From: Tritrichomonas foetus
Lineage: Eukaryota; Parabasalia; Tritrichomonadida; Tritrichomonadidae
DNA: 40,351 nt
Assembly (NCBI GenBank): GCA_001839685.1
Contig: MLAK01000778.1
Coordinates: forward strand, 1 to 40,351
Direction: 5' to 3'
Shown here: one piece after another, positions 1 through 8,938 of the stretch
Position numbering within the stretch: position 1 is the stretch's first letter
How the letters are laid out: the number at the start of each line of letters is the position of its first letter
Notes under the pieces: model-generated
The model's database searches: none
What the model was told of the DNA's origin: nothing
What the model saw: the letters and a program-made list of their open reading frames with translations, nothing else
Program-made: the position numbers and the translations under genes

Positions 1-27
1 TGGTCCCACAAATTCTTTGGGGGACCA
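1..27. repeat. 27-nt near-perfect hairpin at window edge
   Basis: The first 27 bases fold back on themselves: TGGTCCC (1-7) pairs with GGGACCA (21-27), CAAA (9-12) pairs with TTTG (16-19), with one A/G mismatch and a TTC loop. G+C is far higher than the surroundings. It may be part of an element lying mostly to the left of the window; what it belongs to cannot be told. Confidence 0.6.
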
Positions 28-1176
28 CTTTGTAAACCTTTCATATAGGAGGATATTATGCATCAGACAATGATAAATACCAATAAGAACCAGAAATAAT
101 TGAAGCAATAAGATAATAAAACTTCCTAATTGTGACTACATCTATAAGAGGATCAAAAAATTCACTTAATGATAAAATAACTGGATACATTGGACAAAAT
201 TACACTATCATCAAAATTACATCAAAAATTGAGACACAAAAACCTAAGATGTTGAATTTCACGTTTGGTGTCTAATGAGCAATTCGATATATTTACATTA
301 GTTTTTGGCAAATCTGATTTCAATATTATCAATATCTTAGTTATATTGTTATTATTTATCATTTTAATGAACAAATGGAGCGATTTTATATGCGATAAAA
401 TGGGGATTTAGCTGGAATTCAAAAACTGAAATTTATTCAAAAAGCTGGATAATCTGAGTAAATTCAAAATTGCAAACTTTTTGTGTGTTTATTAAGTCTA
501 TATCATAGAATTGAAAATCATATTAATATGGAAAAAGTATAACATGTCAATCTTTTCAGAGATTTGAAAAAGTGGATTACGATTTTTTGTTAATACTCGC
601 TTATTTTGGTTATATCATTCTTCATATATAGGAAATTCCCATTAGTCATTTGTTTGAATCATATTAATGTTTTTTCAAAGAAGATGAAATTTTTCGAATT
701 CATAAAAAAACTGTTGAAAAAGTTTTTCAATCGATTTCGAATTTAATTCAATTATTCTGAAAATTGGTTTTTCTTAGCTCAAGAAAACCCTGGAAAAGAA
801 ATACAGCAGTAATAATTTTTTTATTTTGCTCAGATTACGATTTTTTCTAAATTGAATTGTTTCAATGTGAACTTTCGAATTATTTTTCTGCGCTTTTAAC
901 TCAATCATGCCAACTTTTTGTAAAACTATATAAACATTTTCGTCGACTTTTTAAATCATATGACCAAACGATATTTAAAATTCAACTGTGAAAAAGTCAA
1001 TAGAATTGTACATAAATGACAATGATATTCTGAAAAAGTTCATTTCAACATCATTTAGGCAACTTTTTGACAAATTTTGTAATGTCATTATAATTTTTCA
1101 AAGGAAATCGAATTTCCATTTTTAGAATCTTTTTCGAAATCCAGAGTTGTTTCTTCAATATAAAATATTATTTCCA
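28..1176. other. Gene-free AT-rich upstream region
   Basis: No credible reading frame, RNA gene or transposon was recognised. The part nearest the next gene carries AAAAAGTT (1033-1040) and its inverse AACTTTTT (1061-1068), further AACTTTTT copies at 475-482 and 912-919, and a TCATT initiator-like box at 1085-1089. All are possible control sites, none is proven. Confidence 0.5.
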
Positions 1177-2601
1177 ATGTCTAGTAATAAACGTATTGAA
1201 GAAACTCTTTCAACATTGAAATATTGCCTTGACGATGGAAAATTGATGATTATCGATCAAAAGGTAACAGATTTAATCAAGAAGAACAAGCAGAAACTAA
1301 TCGCCGATCATAATATTTCGGTTAAATCGAAAAAAGATATCAGTGAAATTCGTGGAAACAACGACAGTTCGATCTATTGTCGCATTTTAGAAGATTTATT
1401 CGAATTTGGAAGAAACGAGCTTAAACTGGAAACTTTTTTAGAACATGTCCAACCAGGAATCCTCAATGGCGACCGTTTCAACGTCAGTTCGAAGTTATTG
1501 ACCAAATCCTCGATTCGCGGAAATGCGCCTACACAAAGATTTGTATCAACACCGGCTTTTTCAAAGTACATGGACCTTGTTTCAAGCGAAGACTGCGAAA
1601 CAAAACGCAATAACGATTCTATTGATAATATGAACTGTTCAAAATATAACCGCTCTAATAATGTTAATAGCTATCGTGTTAATGGAAATGGAAGATATGC
1701 TAGAAATGGAGGCATTTCTGGAAGTAGAAGATATTCGACATTTGATGATGAAGATTTTCACAAGTTCAATTTGTTACAATCTGATAGTGAAAGAAATTCA
1801 CAAGGTGAAATTGCCGCATCGGCATCTAGTGGGAATATCGGAAATTTTGTTGGGCTTAACAATAGCAGCAATGAGAATAGTTTTGAATCAAACGACTCGA
1901 ACAACAACTTCAATAACAACAATTATGCTTCTGAAAATGTCAGTGTTAAGAAGAATAGTACTAGCTCTGGAAATATCGGTCGAGTGGGCATCACCATTCT
2001 CAGCAATAACAATAACATCATCATTCATAAAAATACCAATGGTAGAAACAATAGAAATAATTCAAAAAGACGTACGAAAAGATCAATGACGGATTTAAGT
2101 GATTGCGAAGTATATGAATTTCAGCCTGAGCAAAATCGGAAATTTAACAAAACGAACAGCAATATCAACAACAATATTACTAATAACAATACTAAAAATA
2201 TCAATATTGGAAATAGCAATTCCATTTCTAATAAATTGACTAATAATTACAATAATGTGTCAAGTGATAATAGTAGTATTAATAGTAATAATAATTATAA
2301 TAGAAGCCCACCAAACAGAAACCAAACCATTGGAGCCAATTTCAATTCTGGGAATGTACCAAAATCAAGGAGTGAGTCCATCATTCCACAAATTAACAAA
2401 ATATCCAGTTCGATGATTGTTCCTCTGTCATCGACAGATTTATCTAGCGATTCAATGGTCGAAGAGATAAATACACAAATCACTGACGAACGGTTTATTG
2501 TCAGTGGATCGCAAAAGAAGATCAACCGTATCAGGCAAGCTATTATAGCTAAGCTCGGACTGCCGCCTGATACGCCTTTCACTAGAATAGTTTGCTTATA
2601 A
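1177..2601 (+). CDS. Asn/Ser-rich protein of unknown function
   Basis: The frame is open from a TTG at 1147, but the first ATG is at 1177, giving about 474 residues; that start is preferred. Residues 1-90 are ordered in appearance and helical (a Lys-rich stretch near 30-45, an acidic-aromatic stretch near 75-90). The middle, roughly 150-400, is low-complexity Asn/Ser with many short AAT/AAC runs and looks disordered. The last 45 residues return to ordinary composition (FIVSGSQKKINRIRQAI followed by LGLPPDTPFTRIV) and may be a short conserved tail. No family was recognised. The stop runs into TAAA, the usual trichomonad poly(A) signal context. It probably encodes a real protein because both ends have normal composition and the frame is long, but no function is assigned. 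Confidence 0.75.
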   Translation: MSSNKRIEETLSTLKYCLDDGKLMIIDQKVTDLIKKNKQKLIADHNISVKSKKDISEIRGNNDSSIYCRILEDLFEFGRNELKLETFLEHVQPGILNGDRFNVSSKLLTKSSIRGNAPTQRFVSTPAFSKYMDLVSSEDCETKRNNDSIDNMNCSKYNRSNNVNSYRVNGNGRYARNGGISGSRRYSTFDDEDFHKFNLLQSDSERNSQGEIAASASSGNIGNFVGLNNSSNENSFESNDSNNNFNNNNYASENVSVKKNSTSSGNIGRVGITILSNNNNIIIHKNTNGRNNRNNSKRRTKRSMTDLSDCEVYEFQPEQNRKFNKTNSNINNNITNNNTKNINIGNSNSISNKLTNNYNNVSSDNSSINSNNNYNRSPPNRNQTIGANFNSGNVPKSRSESIIPQINKISSSMIVPLSSTDLSSDSMVEEINTQITDERFIVSGSQKKINRIRQAIIAKLGLPPDTPFTRIVCL

Positions 2602-3009
2602 ATTACGGAATTATTGTTTTTATTCAATAACATTATATAAATGCATTTTTTTTTCTCCTCTAATATTTTCGACCATTTTGTTTATTACATTTTTTAGATT
2701 CATCATGACTTTTTTTAATTGAACTTAATGCTGAAATTTCTTAACTTTTTTCTTTTGTTAAATCTAAATTGATAATTTTATATTTTTGACTTTAATTTGG
2801 TTGTCAATGAGGTAGATGTGTCTTAATAAACAAAGAACAAGGATAATCATTAGATCTTTTGAGAAATTTATCTTTTGGATTCACCATACTGTTCGACCAG
2901 AAAATTATAGAAAAAGTTAATGTATTATCGGTATTTTATAGAATGGTGAAAATTCTTATTGAATTACTGAAAAAAAAGGTGAAAGCCATTGAATGCTTTG
3001 AATTTTAAA
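2602..3009. other. Intergenic spacer with paired AAAAAGTTA motifs
   Basis: About 400 bases with no gene. It contains the nonamer AAAAAGTTA at 2911-2919 and the same word on the other strand at 2742-2750. The word recurs in other spacers of this window. Confidence 0.45.
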
Positions 3010-3028
3010 TCATTAAACGGCCTCCTTT
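3010..3028 (+). promoter_or_regulatory. Candidate core promoter (Inr/M3-like/M5-like)
   Basis: Just before the ATG at 3033 lie TCATT (3010-3014, initiator-like), AAACGGCC (3015-3022, whose complement GGCCGTTT fits the Trichomonas vaginalis M3 consensus, a Myb recognition element) and CCTTT (3024-3028, the M5 core element). The motifs are visible in the sequence; their function is inferred from T. vaginalis. Confidence 0.5.
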
Positions 3029-3032
3029 TTTG

Positions 3033-3962
3033 ATGGCTTTTTTGAACACTTCACAGACAATAGTCCACCACGGGAGGCGCTCTTTCTCTTTATGTGACCA
3101 GTCTAGTCCCAGGGATTCTCGGGAAACGATTGTTCAAGAAATCAGGGACAGAATAAATCAGATCGACGACGAAACTCAAAGAAAGCGACAAAAAATCACT
3201 CAAATGAGGCAAAGAATATCCAGCCGAGACAGTTCAATTCGCGAAATCATCAAATCTCTTGGATTTTCCAATCCTGCACTTTTTTCTAATATTCCCAAAG
3301 ATTCCACGATCAATCCATCAAACAAAGATTTAACGACTCCAAATATTACTATTCCGATTAATAGTAGTTCTAAAGGGATTTCAAGCATGTCGAAAAGCAA
3401 TCCGATCAATACCATGAATGTCAATCTGTTGAAAGACGCAGTCGAAAAACTGGAAGTCAGAAAAAAGCAAGCCCAAGCAGAACTCGACATTTTATTAAGC
3501 GGCGACGAACTTTACAAGTCAAAAGAAATCGAAGCCGATGTGATAAATTTGTACGAGGAATATCAAAGATTAAGCACAGAAATAGTAAAATCCAATGACT
3601 ACATGAACGTTGTTCTGAAAGACATCGAATGCGCTACGAATATAATCAAAGATTCGAAAATGGAAGAAAAAGAAACAATTAAAATTAATAAAGAAGTTGA
3701 AGAGCTTCGCCTTCAAATAAATCAACAGAAAATCAATAAGCAAAAGCTTTCTGATGAATCCTCATCATTGAAAAAAGAAAGTATTATTACAGAAATCGAA
3801 AATCTCGAATCAACTTTAAACGCTGAAAAAGTGTCAGCAATAAAATCGGAAGAAATTGAAAAGCAGAGTTCAATCGACTTAAATGATACAATAACATTCG
3901 CTGTTTTGAGATTACAGGAAACAATGAAAGAAATCAACAAAGAAAAAAACAGCCAAAAATGA
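3033..3962 (+). CDS. Coiled-coil protein of unknown function
   Basis: Encodes about 309 residues from ATG 3033 (the TTG at 3030 is only an in-frame neighbour). After a short Ser/Arg-rich head, residues about 30-75 form a first helix with many Arg/Gln/Ile heptad positions. Residues about 88-130 are a Ser/Thr/Asn/Pro-rich spacer. From about 132 to the end the chain is almost continuous coiled coil rich in Lys, Glu, Ile and Leu. There is no signal peptide, membrane segment or catalytic motif. Such proteins are often cytoskeletal or tethering factors, but the sequence gives no family. The promoter motifs start about 20 bases upstream. The next gene is convergent, leaving a repeat-bearing spacer between the two ends. 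Confidence 0.75.
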   Translation: MAFLNTSQTIVHHGRRSFSLCDQSSPRDSRETIVQEIRDRINQIDDETQRKRQKITQMRQRISSRDSSIREIIKSLGFSNPALFSNIPKDSTINPSNKDLTTPNITIPINSSSKGISSMSKSNPINTMNVNLLKDAVEKLEVRKKQAQAELDILLSGDELYKSKEIEADVINLYEEYQRLSTEIVKSNDYMNVVLKDIECATNIIKDSKMEEKETIKINKEVEELRLQINQQKINKQKLSDESSSLKKESIITEIENLESTLNAEKVSAIKSEEIEKQSSIDLNDTITFAVLRLQETMKEINKEKNSQK

Positions 3963-4334
3963 TGTTTTTGTTTTGATTGTGCGCCTCTAAAAATGGAAAA
4001 AAAAGAAGAAAATAAAATCTTATTTTGTTTTTAAATAAAAATCAATATAATGGAGAACTTTTTGCCTGTTTTTCTTGAATTTCAGATATGTTAGTTATTG
4101 AAATAATACTTCTTTGGTAATGAGTTCGAAAAATGATGTTGTTTCCAATTTCAAAAAACACTTTAAAGAAAAGGAAGAATGTTATTTTTACCACAGCTAA
4201 TTGTTACAATTAGTTATCTGATAATTGTTTTGTGTAGATAAATTATTTTAATTAAAGCATTTTCTTTTTTCAAACTTACATTCACAAATTCCTAAAATTT
4301 ATTTTCAAACAAAAAGTCTCAATCTATAATTGGA

Positions 4335-4466
4335 AAACAAACAACAATAAAATAAACAACAATAAAATAAACAACAATAAAACAAACAACAATAAAATAA
4401 ACAACAATAAAGCAAACAACAATCAAACAAATAACAATAAAACAAACAAAAATAAAACAAACAGAA
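4335..4466. repeat. 15-bp tandem repeat, A-rich
   Basis: The unit ACAACAATAAAATAA recurs with 15-base spacing (for example at 4341, 4356, 4371) and drifts to variants with C, G or AAA substitutions toward 4466, about nine copies in all. It lies in the roughly 520-base spacer between the two convergent gene ends at 3962 and 4487, close to the 3' end of the peptidase gene. It looks like a simple minisatellite. Confidence 0.8.
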
Positions 4467-4486
4467 GAGAATAACTAAAAAAATGT

Positions 4487-5149
4487 TTACCTGAAGTGAG
4501 ACTCAATCATGTGAACAAGCTTCACAACACCTGCAACTTGGAATTCTTTGTTGAAGTCTTTGAACTCAGCAACATGGATGAATATTGTTCCCCTTGTCTT
4601 CCTTCCAACGTTGGTCAGTGCTCTGAAGTAGGTGTAGTTGCACACGTATGTACCGGCTGAATATGATATTTCATAATATTGAGGAAGAACTTGAACCCAA
4701 TCCTTGATTGGCAACACGTTCATTAGTTCGTAGTTATGTGGGTAGTTTTCATCAATTGGTTCATTTTGTGGTTGTTTTCCGTCATCATCTGGAATTCCAA
4801 AATCAGCATTATTAATGCCTTGAACTTCCATGTGCATCTTTTTGATGCCTGAGTAAACGCCAATGTGTACGACAAAGGTGTCACTGGGCTCCAAATCTCT
4901 GTAAAAGTTGTCTGGTTCGCTCATCGCAACTCTCCAGTCGAGGAAAGTGGCTTCTGTTCCTTGTCTGTTTAATTCTTGGCTAGCGGATAAAGCAATTTCA
5001 CGTGATGGATTTTCTATAATTGAACCAAATGGGCCGAATCCTGTAATGATGAATTTCATCAAGATTTTGATGTCATCGACCAAATTTGAATTTAAAAAAA
5101 TCATATGTAGATTATCAACAGTTATCTTTTCAATATTAATATGGCCCAT
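4487..5149 (-). CDS. Pyroglutamyl-peptidase I (C15 family)
   Basis: Cysteine peptidase that removes N-terminal pyroglutamate from peptides, normally cytosolic. The family core starts at the ATG at 5059 with MKFIITGFGPFG, and counted from there the triad is visible: Glu78 (in HMEVQGIN), Cys140 (in SAGTYVCN) and His162 (in FIHV), with spacing close to the 81/144/168 of bacterial enzymes. The segment IPDDDGKQPQNEPI is also characteristic. The core is 190 residues, slightly short for the family. The frame continues upstream to ATGs at 5149 and 5233; 5149 is given because a TCATA initiator-like box lies a few bases before it, but the extra 30 residues are not conserved, so 5059 may be the true start. 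It is divergent from the PDI-like gene. Confidence 0.9.
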   Translation of the reverse strand: MGHINIEKITVDNLHMIFLNSNLVDDIKILMKFIITGFGPFGSIIENPSREIALSASQELNRQGTEATFLDWRVAMSEPDNFYRDLEPSDTFVVHIGVYSGIKKMHMEVQGINNADFGIPDDDGKQPQNEPIDENYPHNYELMNVLPIKDWVQVLPQYYEISYSAGTYVCNYTYFRALTNVGRKTRGTIFIHVAEFKDFNKEFQVAGVVKLVHMIESHFR

Positions 5150-5276
5150 AGTTATGAAAAGAAGACCATATAAATACGGAAAAAGTAGCAGCTGATTATC
5201 AAAAAAATTTGTCTCTATGAACACACTGACCATATTAACTCATAATTATTTGTTAAGTTATTTGGCCAATTATCGA

Positions 5277-5281
5277 TCACT
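5277..5281 (+). promoter_or_regulatory. Initiator-like TCACT box
   Basis: TCACT fits the trichomonad initiator TCA(+1)(C/T)(A/T) and lies 2 bases before the ATG at 5284, predicting a 5-base leader. Such very short leaders are normal in trichomonads. Confidence 0.5.
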
Positions 5282-5283
5282 CG

Positions 5284-6681
5284 ATGATTTCTATATTTAT
5301 AGCTTTTTGCTCTGCTTATTTTGAAACATTAACAAATGACAATTACACATCACTAATGAGCGAAAATCAAGAATATCCAGTTCTTGCTTTACTTCAATCT
5401 CGATGGTGTTCGCATTGCATGGAATTGAAACCTACATGGCGCCGACTTCAACAACATTATGAAAACGATACACGATTTTACTTCGTTGACATTTCCTGTG
5501 ACTCAGAGCGTGAATTATGCCTAAATTTCAGCGACAGTGGGACTCCCAGAATTTTCTGGGTAAAATCCGGAATTGAAAGTGCTGAACGGTTTATCAATTC
5601 ATACAGATATGACGAATTCGTTTCTTTTATTGAGAAAAGACTTTCTCCGCCAGTTATGGATATCTTCAATCATTCACAATATTTGGAAATCCTTAAAAAC
5701 AATGAAGAACAATCATTATTCTTCCTCCAGGTGAATAGCCAAGAAAATGGACAAGACAATACCATTGGAAATGATCAAGAAAATGTTTATTTAAAAAATT
5801 TAAAGAAAATCGTGAAAGATTTCCAAGATGCTCCATGCCGGTTCTTTAATATGAGATATAAAGAATTCGACTATGAAGGTCCTGCAGTTTTTAGATATGA
5901 ATGTCCATGGACGAACACCACTGATCGTGTAAGATCAATACTTTCTGAAACCCGCATGCGTCTTTTTGTTGAAGTGTATTCATATCCACCTGTTTATGCA
6001 GCAACTTCCTTTTTTATTAAAAGTCAATCACGCTCTCGCCGGCCATTCATGCTTTATTATGACAATAGTCCGAAAACATTTTATGGTAAATTGATAAACC
6101 TATCGAATTTTTTCCCACCATGGTTTAAGACCGGCACAATTGATTGTTCAGACAATGTACAAATGTGTCGCCTTTTTGGCTTTAGAATGAATGTTGGAAA
6201 TGAATTGGTGATTGTTTTAACATATAAAAATATTTACTATCGCTTTACAGGAGAAATGACATCTGAGCGAGTTTATAAATGGGTTAATAATGTTCTTGAT
6301 GGTCGAGAAACAGCAATGGGTCCAGGTGCAGGATTCAAAGGATTCTTCTTCAACATGAAAATGAAAATGAAAGAACCAGGATTTTGGAAATCGTTCTTTC
6401 TTAAATCTACTTTAGGTACAATTGTTGTAATTTTCTTGTTCTTCTTCATTAGAAAATGCATCCAACTTGGAACACCTCCTGACTATGATGAAATTGAGAA
6501 AGAACAAGCAAAGAAAAATGAAGAAAACGAAAAAGTTGAAAATGGAGTAGAACTCGAAAATAGTGATGATGAGTACTTACAAAGAATCTTAAACGATTAT
6601 AAAGAAGAAGGAATGCCTCCACCACCAAACAGAGTGAGAAAGGGTTTTAGTAATGATGTGTCTCATGAAAAAATAGATTAA
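5284..6681 (+). CDS. Transmembrane thioredoxin/PDI-like protein
   Basis: Encodes 465 residues. Residues 1-12 are a short hydrophobic signal peptide, followed by a thioredoxin fold with active site W41-C42-S43-H44-C45 and a later cis-Pro region (SGTPRIFW). A CSHC dithiol motif with these features points to disulfide exchange in the secretory pathway. Residues about 120-365 are lumenal and may hold further redox-inactive thioredoxin-like folds. A membrane segment (about 372-393, with IVVIFLFFF) is followed by a Lys/Glu-rich, acidic tail of about 70 residues that would face the cytosol. This resembles TMX-type membrane PDIs. The C-terminus (HEKID) is not a standard retrieval signal. The stop runs into TAAA. 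Confidence 0.85.
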   Translation: MISIFIAFCSAYFETLTNDNYTSLMSENQEYPVLALLQSRWCSHCMELKPTWRRLQQHYENDTRFYFVDISCDSERELCLNFSDSGTPRIFWVKSGIESAERFINSYRYDEFVSFIEKRLSPPVMDIFNHSQYLEILKNNEEQSLFFLQVNSQENGQDNTIGNDQENVYLKNLKKIVKDFQDAPCRFFNMRYKEFDYEGPAVFRYECPWTNTTDRVRSILSETRMRLFVEVYSYPPVYAATSFFIKSQSRSRRPFMLYYDNSPKTFYGKLINLSNFFPPWFKTGTIDCSDNVQMCRLFGFRMNVGNELVIVLTYKNIYYRFTGEMTSERVYKWVNNVLDGRETAMGPGAGFKGFFFNMKMKMKEPGFWKSFFLKSTLGTIVVIFLFFFIRKCIQLGTPPDYDEIEKEQAKKNEENEKVENGVELENSDDEYLQRILNDYKEEGMPPPPNRVRKGFSNDVSHEKID

Positions 6682-6869
6682 AGTTGTTATATTGGTTTTG
6701 TAAATACAAATATTTTTTATTTTTCCGAATTAGTTTTTATTTTATAAACGTCTAAAAACATTTCAATCATACATCTAGAAACTTTCAAATCAACAAGAGC
6801 CTTTCCATCATTACATTTTCTATTACATTTTCCATTATAATAGGATATCAGAAATAATTCAACAATAAT

Positions 6870-8000
6870 TTATCTCCATCCAGTCGTGTTGTTGTTGTTC
6901 CCCCTACCGACGGTTTTCTTTTGCTGGTTATTTCCATTCCAATTTGCATTGCCATTATTATTATTCCAACTACCACCTCCGTTATTATTATTATTATTAT
7001 TCCAGCTACCACCTCCATTATTATTATTATTATTCCAAGCCGAGTTTCCATTATTGTTGTTGTTATTATTCCACTTTTGATTGTTGGACCAACCGCCATT
7101 ATTGTTCCAATCATCATTTTCATTGTCATTATTATTATTGTTCCAATTATTATTATTGTTATTATTCCATCCATGACTTTTGTTTTGGTTTTGAAGCTTT
7201 TTGTCTCCTCTATTCATGTCGCATTCAATTGTCAAGTTCGAATTTTGAATATTTGGAAGAACATTTATTGGATTATTGTAAGCAATGACGTTATGAAGTG
7301 CGGGCATAAACACAAAAAATGGAGCCCATCCATTGATGTTCTGAATATTGTTTCCGTTTACAATTAAAGTGTTAATCAAAAATCGGCGGTCGCGTGATTC
7401 TGACCCTAATCGAAAAAGAAGAAACTCAACAAAATCCCGCTGTCCAAAATCTACAAGATTACTATTAAATCCATGACTTTCAAAATATTGACGAAGGTTA
7501 CTCAAATCAACAATTCCATTACAAGTTGCATTCCGAAAAATGCCTGAAAGTTGTAAGGAAATGGAGTCATAAACATAAGGGAATTTAATTATCCAGATTG
7601 GATTATTAAAAACAAAGCAGCCGTTTAAAGATAAAAATGCATTTTGTTCTTCGAGTGATGGAACGCTGATTTGAAAATCAAATGACGGAAATTCGTTAGT
7701 TTTAGTAACATTTGGATTTTTTCTATACTTTTCCCTGATAAGATTAATGAGGGCGTTTAAAATTGCATCTGGTGAAATTGATGGTGGATAGTTTCCGACC
7801 AACATGGAAAATTCTTTATTTTTTTGATTTTTGTTTTGATTTTTACCATTAAAATCGCTCCCGTTTTGATTTCCGTTCCATCCATCAGAATTGGCATTCC
7901 AATTATTTCCGTTATTATTGTTATGATTAAATCCATTATTATTGTTGCCTTTATTAGAGTACTGATTTTGGTTCCAGTTGTTGTTATTTCCTTGATTCAT
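6870..8000 (-). CDS. Asn/Trp-rich protein with NXF/Mex67-like RRM-LRR core
   Basis: Encodes 376 residues. Residues 1-62 and about 275-376 are low complexity, dominated by Asn with regular Trp and Gly. The tail has GGGSWNN-type repeats, a prion-like composition. The middle is ordinary sequence: residues about 64-142 look like an RRM fold ending in NGCFVFNNPIWIIKF, then a spacer with DLSNL (165-169), then one or two leucine-rich repeats (LIVNGNNIQNINGW then MPALHNVIAYNNPI). That order, RRM then LRR, matches Mex67/NXF1 mRNA export receptors, but the NTF2-like and UBA domains are absent and the match is by eye only. An RNA-binding protein with phase-separating tails is the cautious reading. The stop runs into TAAA. 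It shares a 247-base divergent promoter with the RING gene. Confidence 0.7.
   Translation of the reverse strand: MNQGNNNNWNQNQYSNKGNNNNGFNHNNNNGNNWNANSDGWNGNQNGSDFNGKNQNKNQKNKEFSMLVGNYPPSISPDAILNALINLIREKYRKNPNVTKTNEFPSFDFQISVPSLEEQNAFLSLNGCFVFNNPIWIIKFPYVYDSISLQLSGIFRNATCNGIVDLSNLRQYFESHGFNSNLVDFGQRDFVEFLLFRLGSESRDRRFLINTLIVNGNNIQNINGWAPFFVFMPALHNVIAYNNPINVLPNIQNSNLTIECDMNRGDKKLQNQNKSHGWNNNNNNNWNNNNNDNENDDWNNNGGWSNNQKWNNNNNNNGNSAWNNNNNNGGGSWNNNNNNNGGGSWNNNNGNANWNGNNQQKKTVGRGNNNNTTGWR
6950..7170. repeat. Trinucleotide (AAT/AAC on minus strand) tracts
   Basis: Several runs of ATT/GTT on the plus strand, separated by Trp and Gly-Ser codons, encode the Asn blocks of the overlapping minus-strand gene. 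The unit including GGGSW is duplicated, so the tract has probably grown by slippage and local duplication. Confidence 0.75.
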
Positions 8001-8029
8001 TGCAAAAAAAGAATCGCCTACACCAAATA

Positions 8030-8093
8030 ATTTCTAAGAATTTTGCCCATTGACAAATTAGATTTCTAAGGATTTTGCCCATTGGCAAATTAG
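8030..8093. repeat. Tandem duplication of a 32-bp unit
   Basis: Bases 8030-8061 and 8062-8093 are adjacent copies of the same 32-base unit differing at only two positions, both A/G. Each contains TTTGCCCATTG. They lie immediately upstream of the minus-strand gene start at 8000, inside the divergent promoter. Confidence 0.9.
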
Positions 8094-8101
8094 ATCTCTT
8101 C

Positions 8102-8172
8102 CAAATATTGAGTCAAATATTGAACCAAATATTGAGTCAAAATCGAACCAAATATTGAGTCAAATATCAAGC
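8102..8172. repeat. 12-bp tandem repeat, six units
   Basis: Units of CAAATATTGA followed by GT or AC start at 8102, 8114, 8126, 8138 (11 bases, diverged), 8149 and 8161. The GT and AC endings alternate for most of the array. It sits between the divergent starts at 8000 and 8248. Confidence 0.85.
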
Positions 8173-8247
8173 CAAAATTATCCAACCATTTTAGGAAGGT
8201 CAATATAATGTCAATTTCATGGACAGAAAATTAAACGTTCAACCAAA

Positions 8248-8880
8248 ATGCTTTGGTGTTATCAATGCCAGAAATGCGTTTTTGATAATGGCAGTTTCAA
8301 ATGTCCAGTTTGCTCTTCAGGTTTTGTTGAAAAAGAAACTCTTATTTTAAATGAAGAAGGTCAAACATCTTCACCAATGAGACAAATGAATGTCAGTGTT
8401 AACCCTGTAACGATTTTCCAAGGCGATTTTTCACGTAGCGGCGTATCACTGGCACTTCGCCTTTCCGATTTATCATCACACCACTTGCTTTCTTTCCTTC
8501 GAACAATCATACAACAAGCGCGATCTGGCAATACCAGATTTGGATCACATATATCGACAGCCCCAGGACAGCTTGGTGATTATCTGATGGGTGGTGATGA
8601 CCAAATTCGAGCTCTTGCTGAACATTTATTTTCGATCGATAGGCAATCTCTTGGATCACCACCAGCTGAGTCGCATTTTGTACAGTCACTCCAGGAGGTT
8701 CCATTCGACCCATCAAAGTGTGCCGAAGATGCTTGCATGATTTGCCTCGAAACTCTGACACAAGATGAAAAAGTTGTCATTTTGGAGTGCGGACATCCAT
8801 TCCATAAGGCTTGCCTCGATCCATGGTTGAAAATGCATTCGGAATGCCCGAATTGCCGTCATATGCTCCCTTCTACCTAA
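8248..8880 (+). CDS. RING-H2 E3 ubiquitin ligase, RNF115/RNF126 type
   Basis: Encodes 210 residues. The N-terminus carries a zinc ribbon C4-x2-C7 ... C19-x2-C22, as in the BZF finger of RNF115/RNF126. The C-terminus (163-203) is a RING-H2 domain: C163-x2-C166-x14-C181-x-H183-x2-H186-x2-C189-x10-C200-x2-C203, with the E2-contacting Ile165 and Trp193 in place. Residues about 40-150 are a linker with some hydrophobic helices and no known fold. It should transfer ubiquitin from an E2 to substrates recruited through the N-terminal finger. Plant and animal relatives are usually longer, around 300 residues. TTAAACGTTC at 8231-8240, 7 bases before the ATG, resembles but does not fit the Myb-type box seen at other starts. 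Confidence 0.9.
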   Translation: MLWCYQCQKCVFDNGSFKCPVCSSGFVEKETLILNEEGQTSSPMRQMNVSVNPVTIFQGDFSRSGVSLALRLSDLSSHHLLSFLRTIIQQARSGNTRFGSHISTAPGQLGDYLMGGDDQIRALAEHLFSIDRQSLGSPPAESHFVQSLQEVPFDPSKCAEDACMICLETLTQDEKVVILECGHPFHKACLDPWLKMHSECPNCRHMLPST

Positions 8881-8936
8881 TGTTAATTTTGCATTTTAAT
8901 GCATTTTGTATCATGTTTAAGTGTATATAATAACTT

Positions 8937-8938
<2 letters not shown>

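Noticed and set aside
1471..1478. GACCGTTT, an exact Myb-type motif
   Set aside because: It lies inside the coding part of the first gene with no start codon nearby; kept as a background example.
1374..1610. Minus-strand frame of 78 codons
   Set aside because: A shadow of the Asn/Ser-rich gene in another frame with no family match.
4335..4466. Repeat array considered as a CRISPR-like array
   Set aside because: Units are adjacent with no unique spacers; it is a simple minisatellite in a eukaryotic context.
5150..5233. Extension of the peptidase to an ATG at 5233
   Set aside because: The added residues are hydrophobic and unlike the family start, and no initiator motif precedes that ATG.
6886..7367. 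Plus-strand frames rich in Leu, Ile or Tyr
   Set aside because: They are antisense to Asn codon runs of the minus-strand gene and have no other support.
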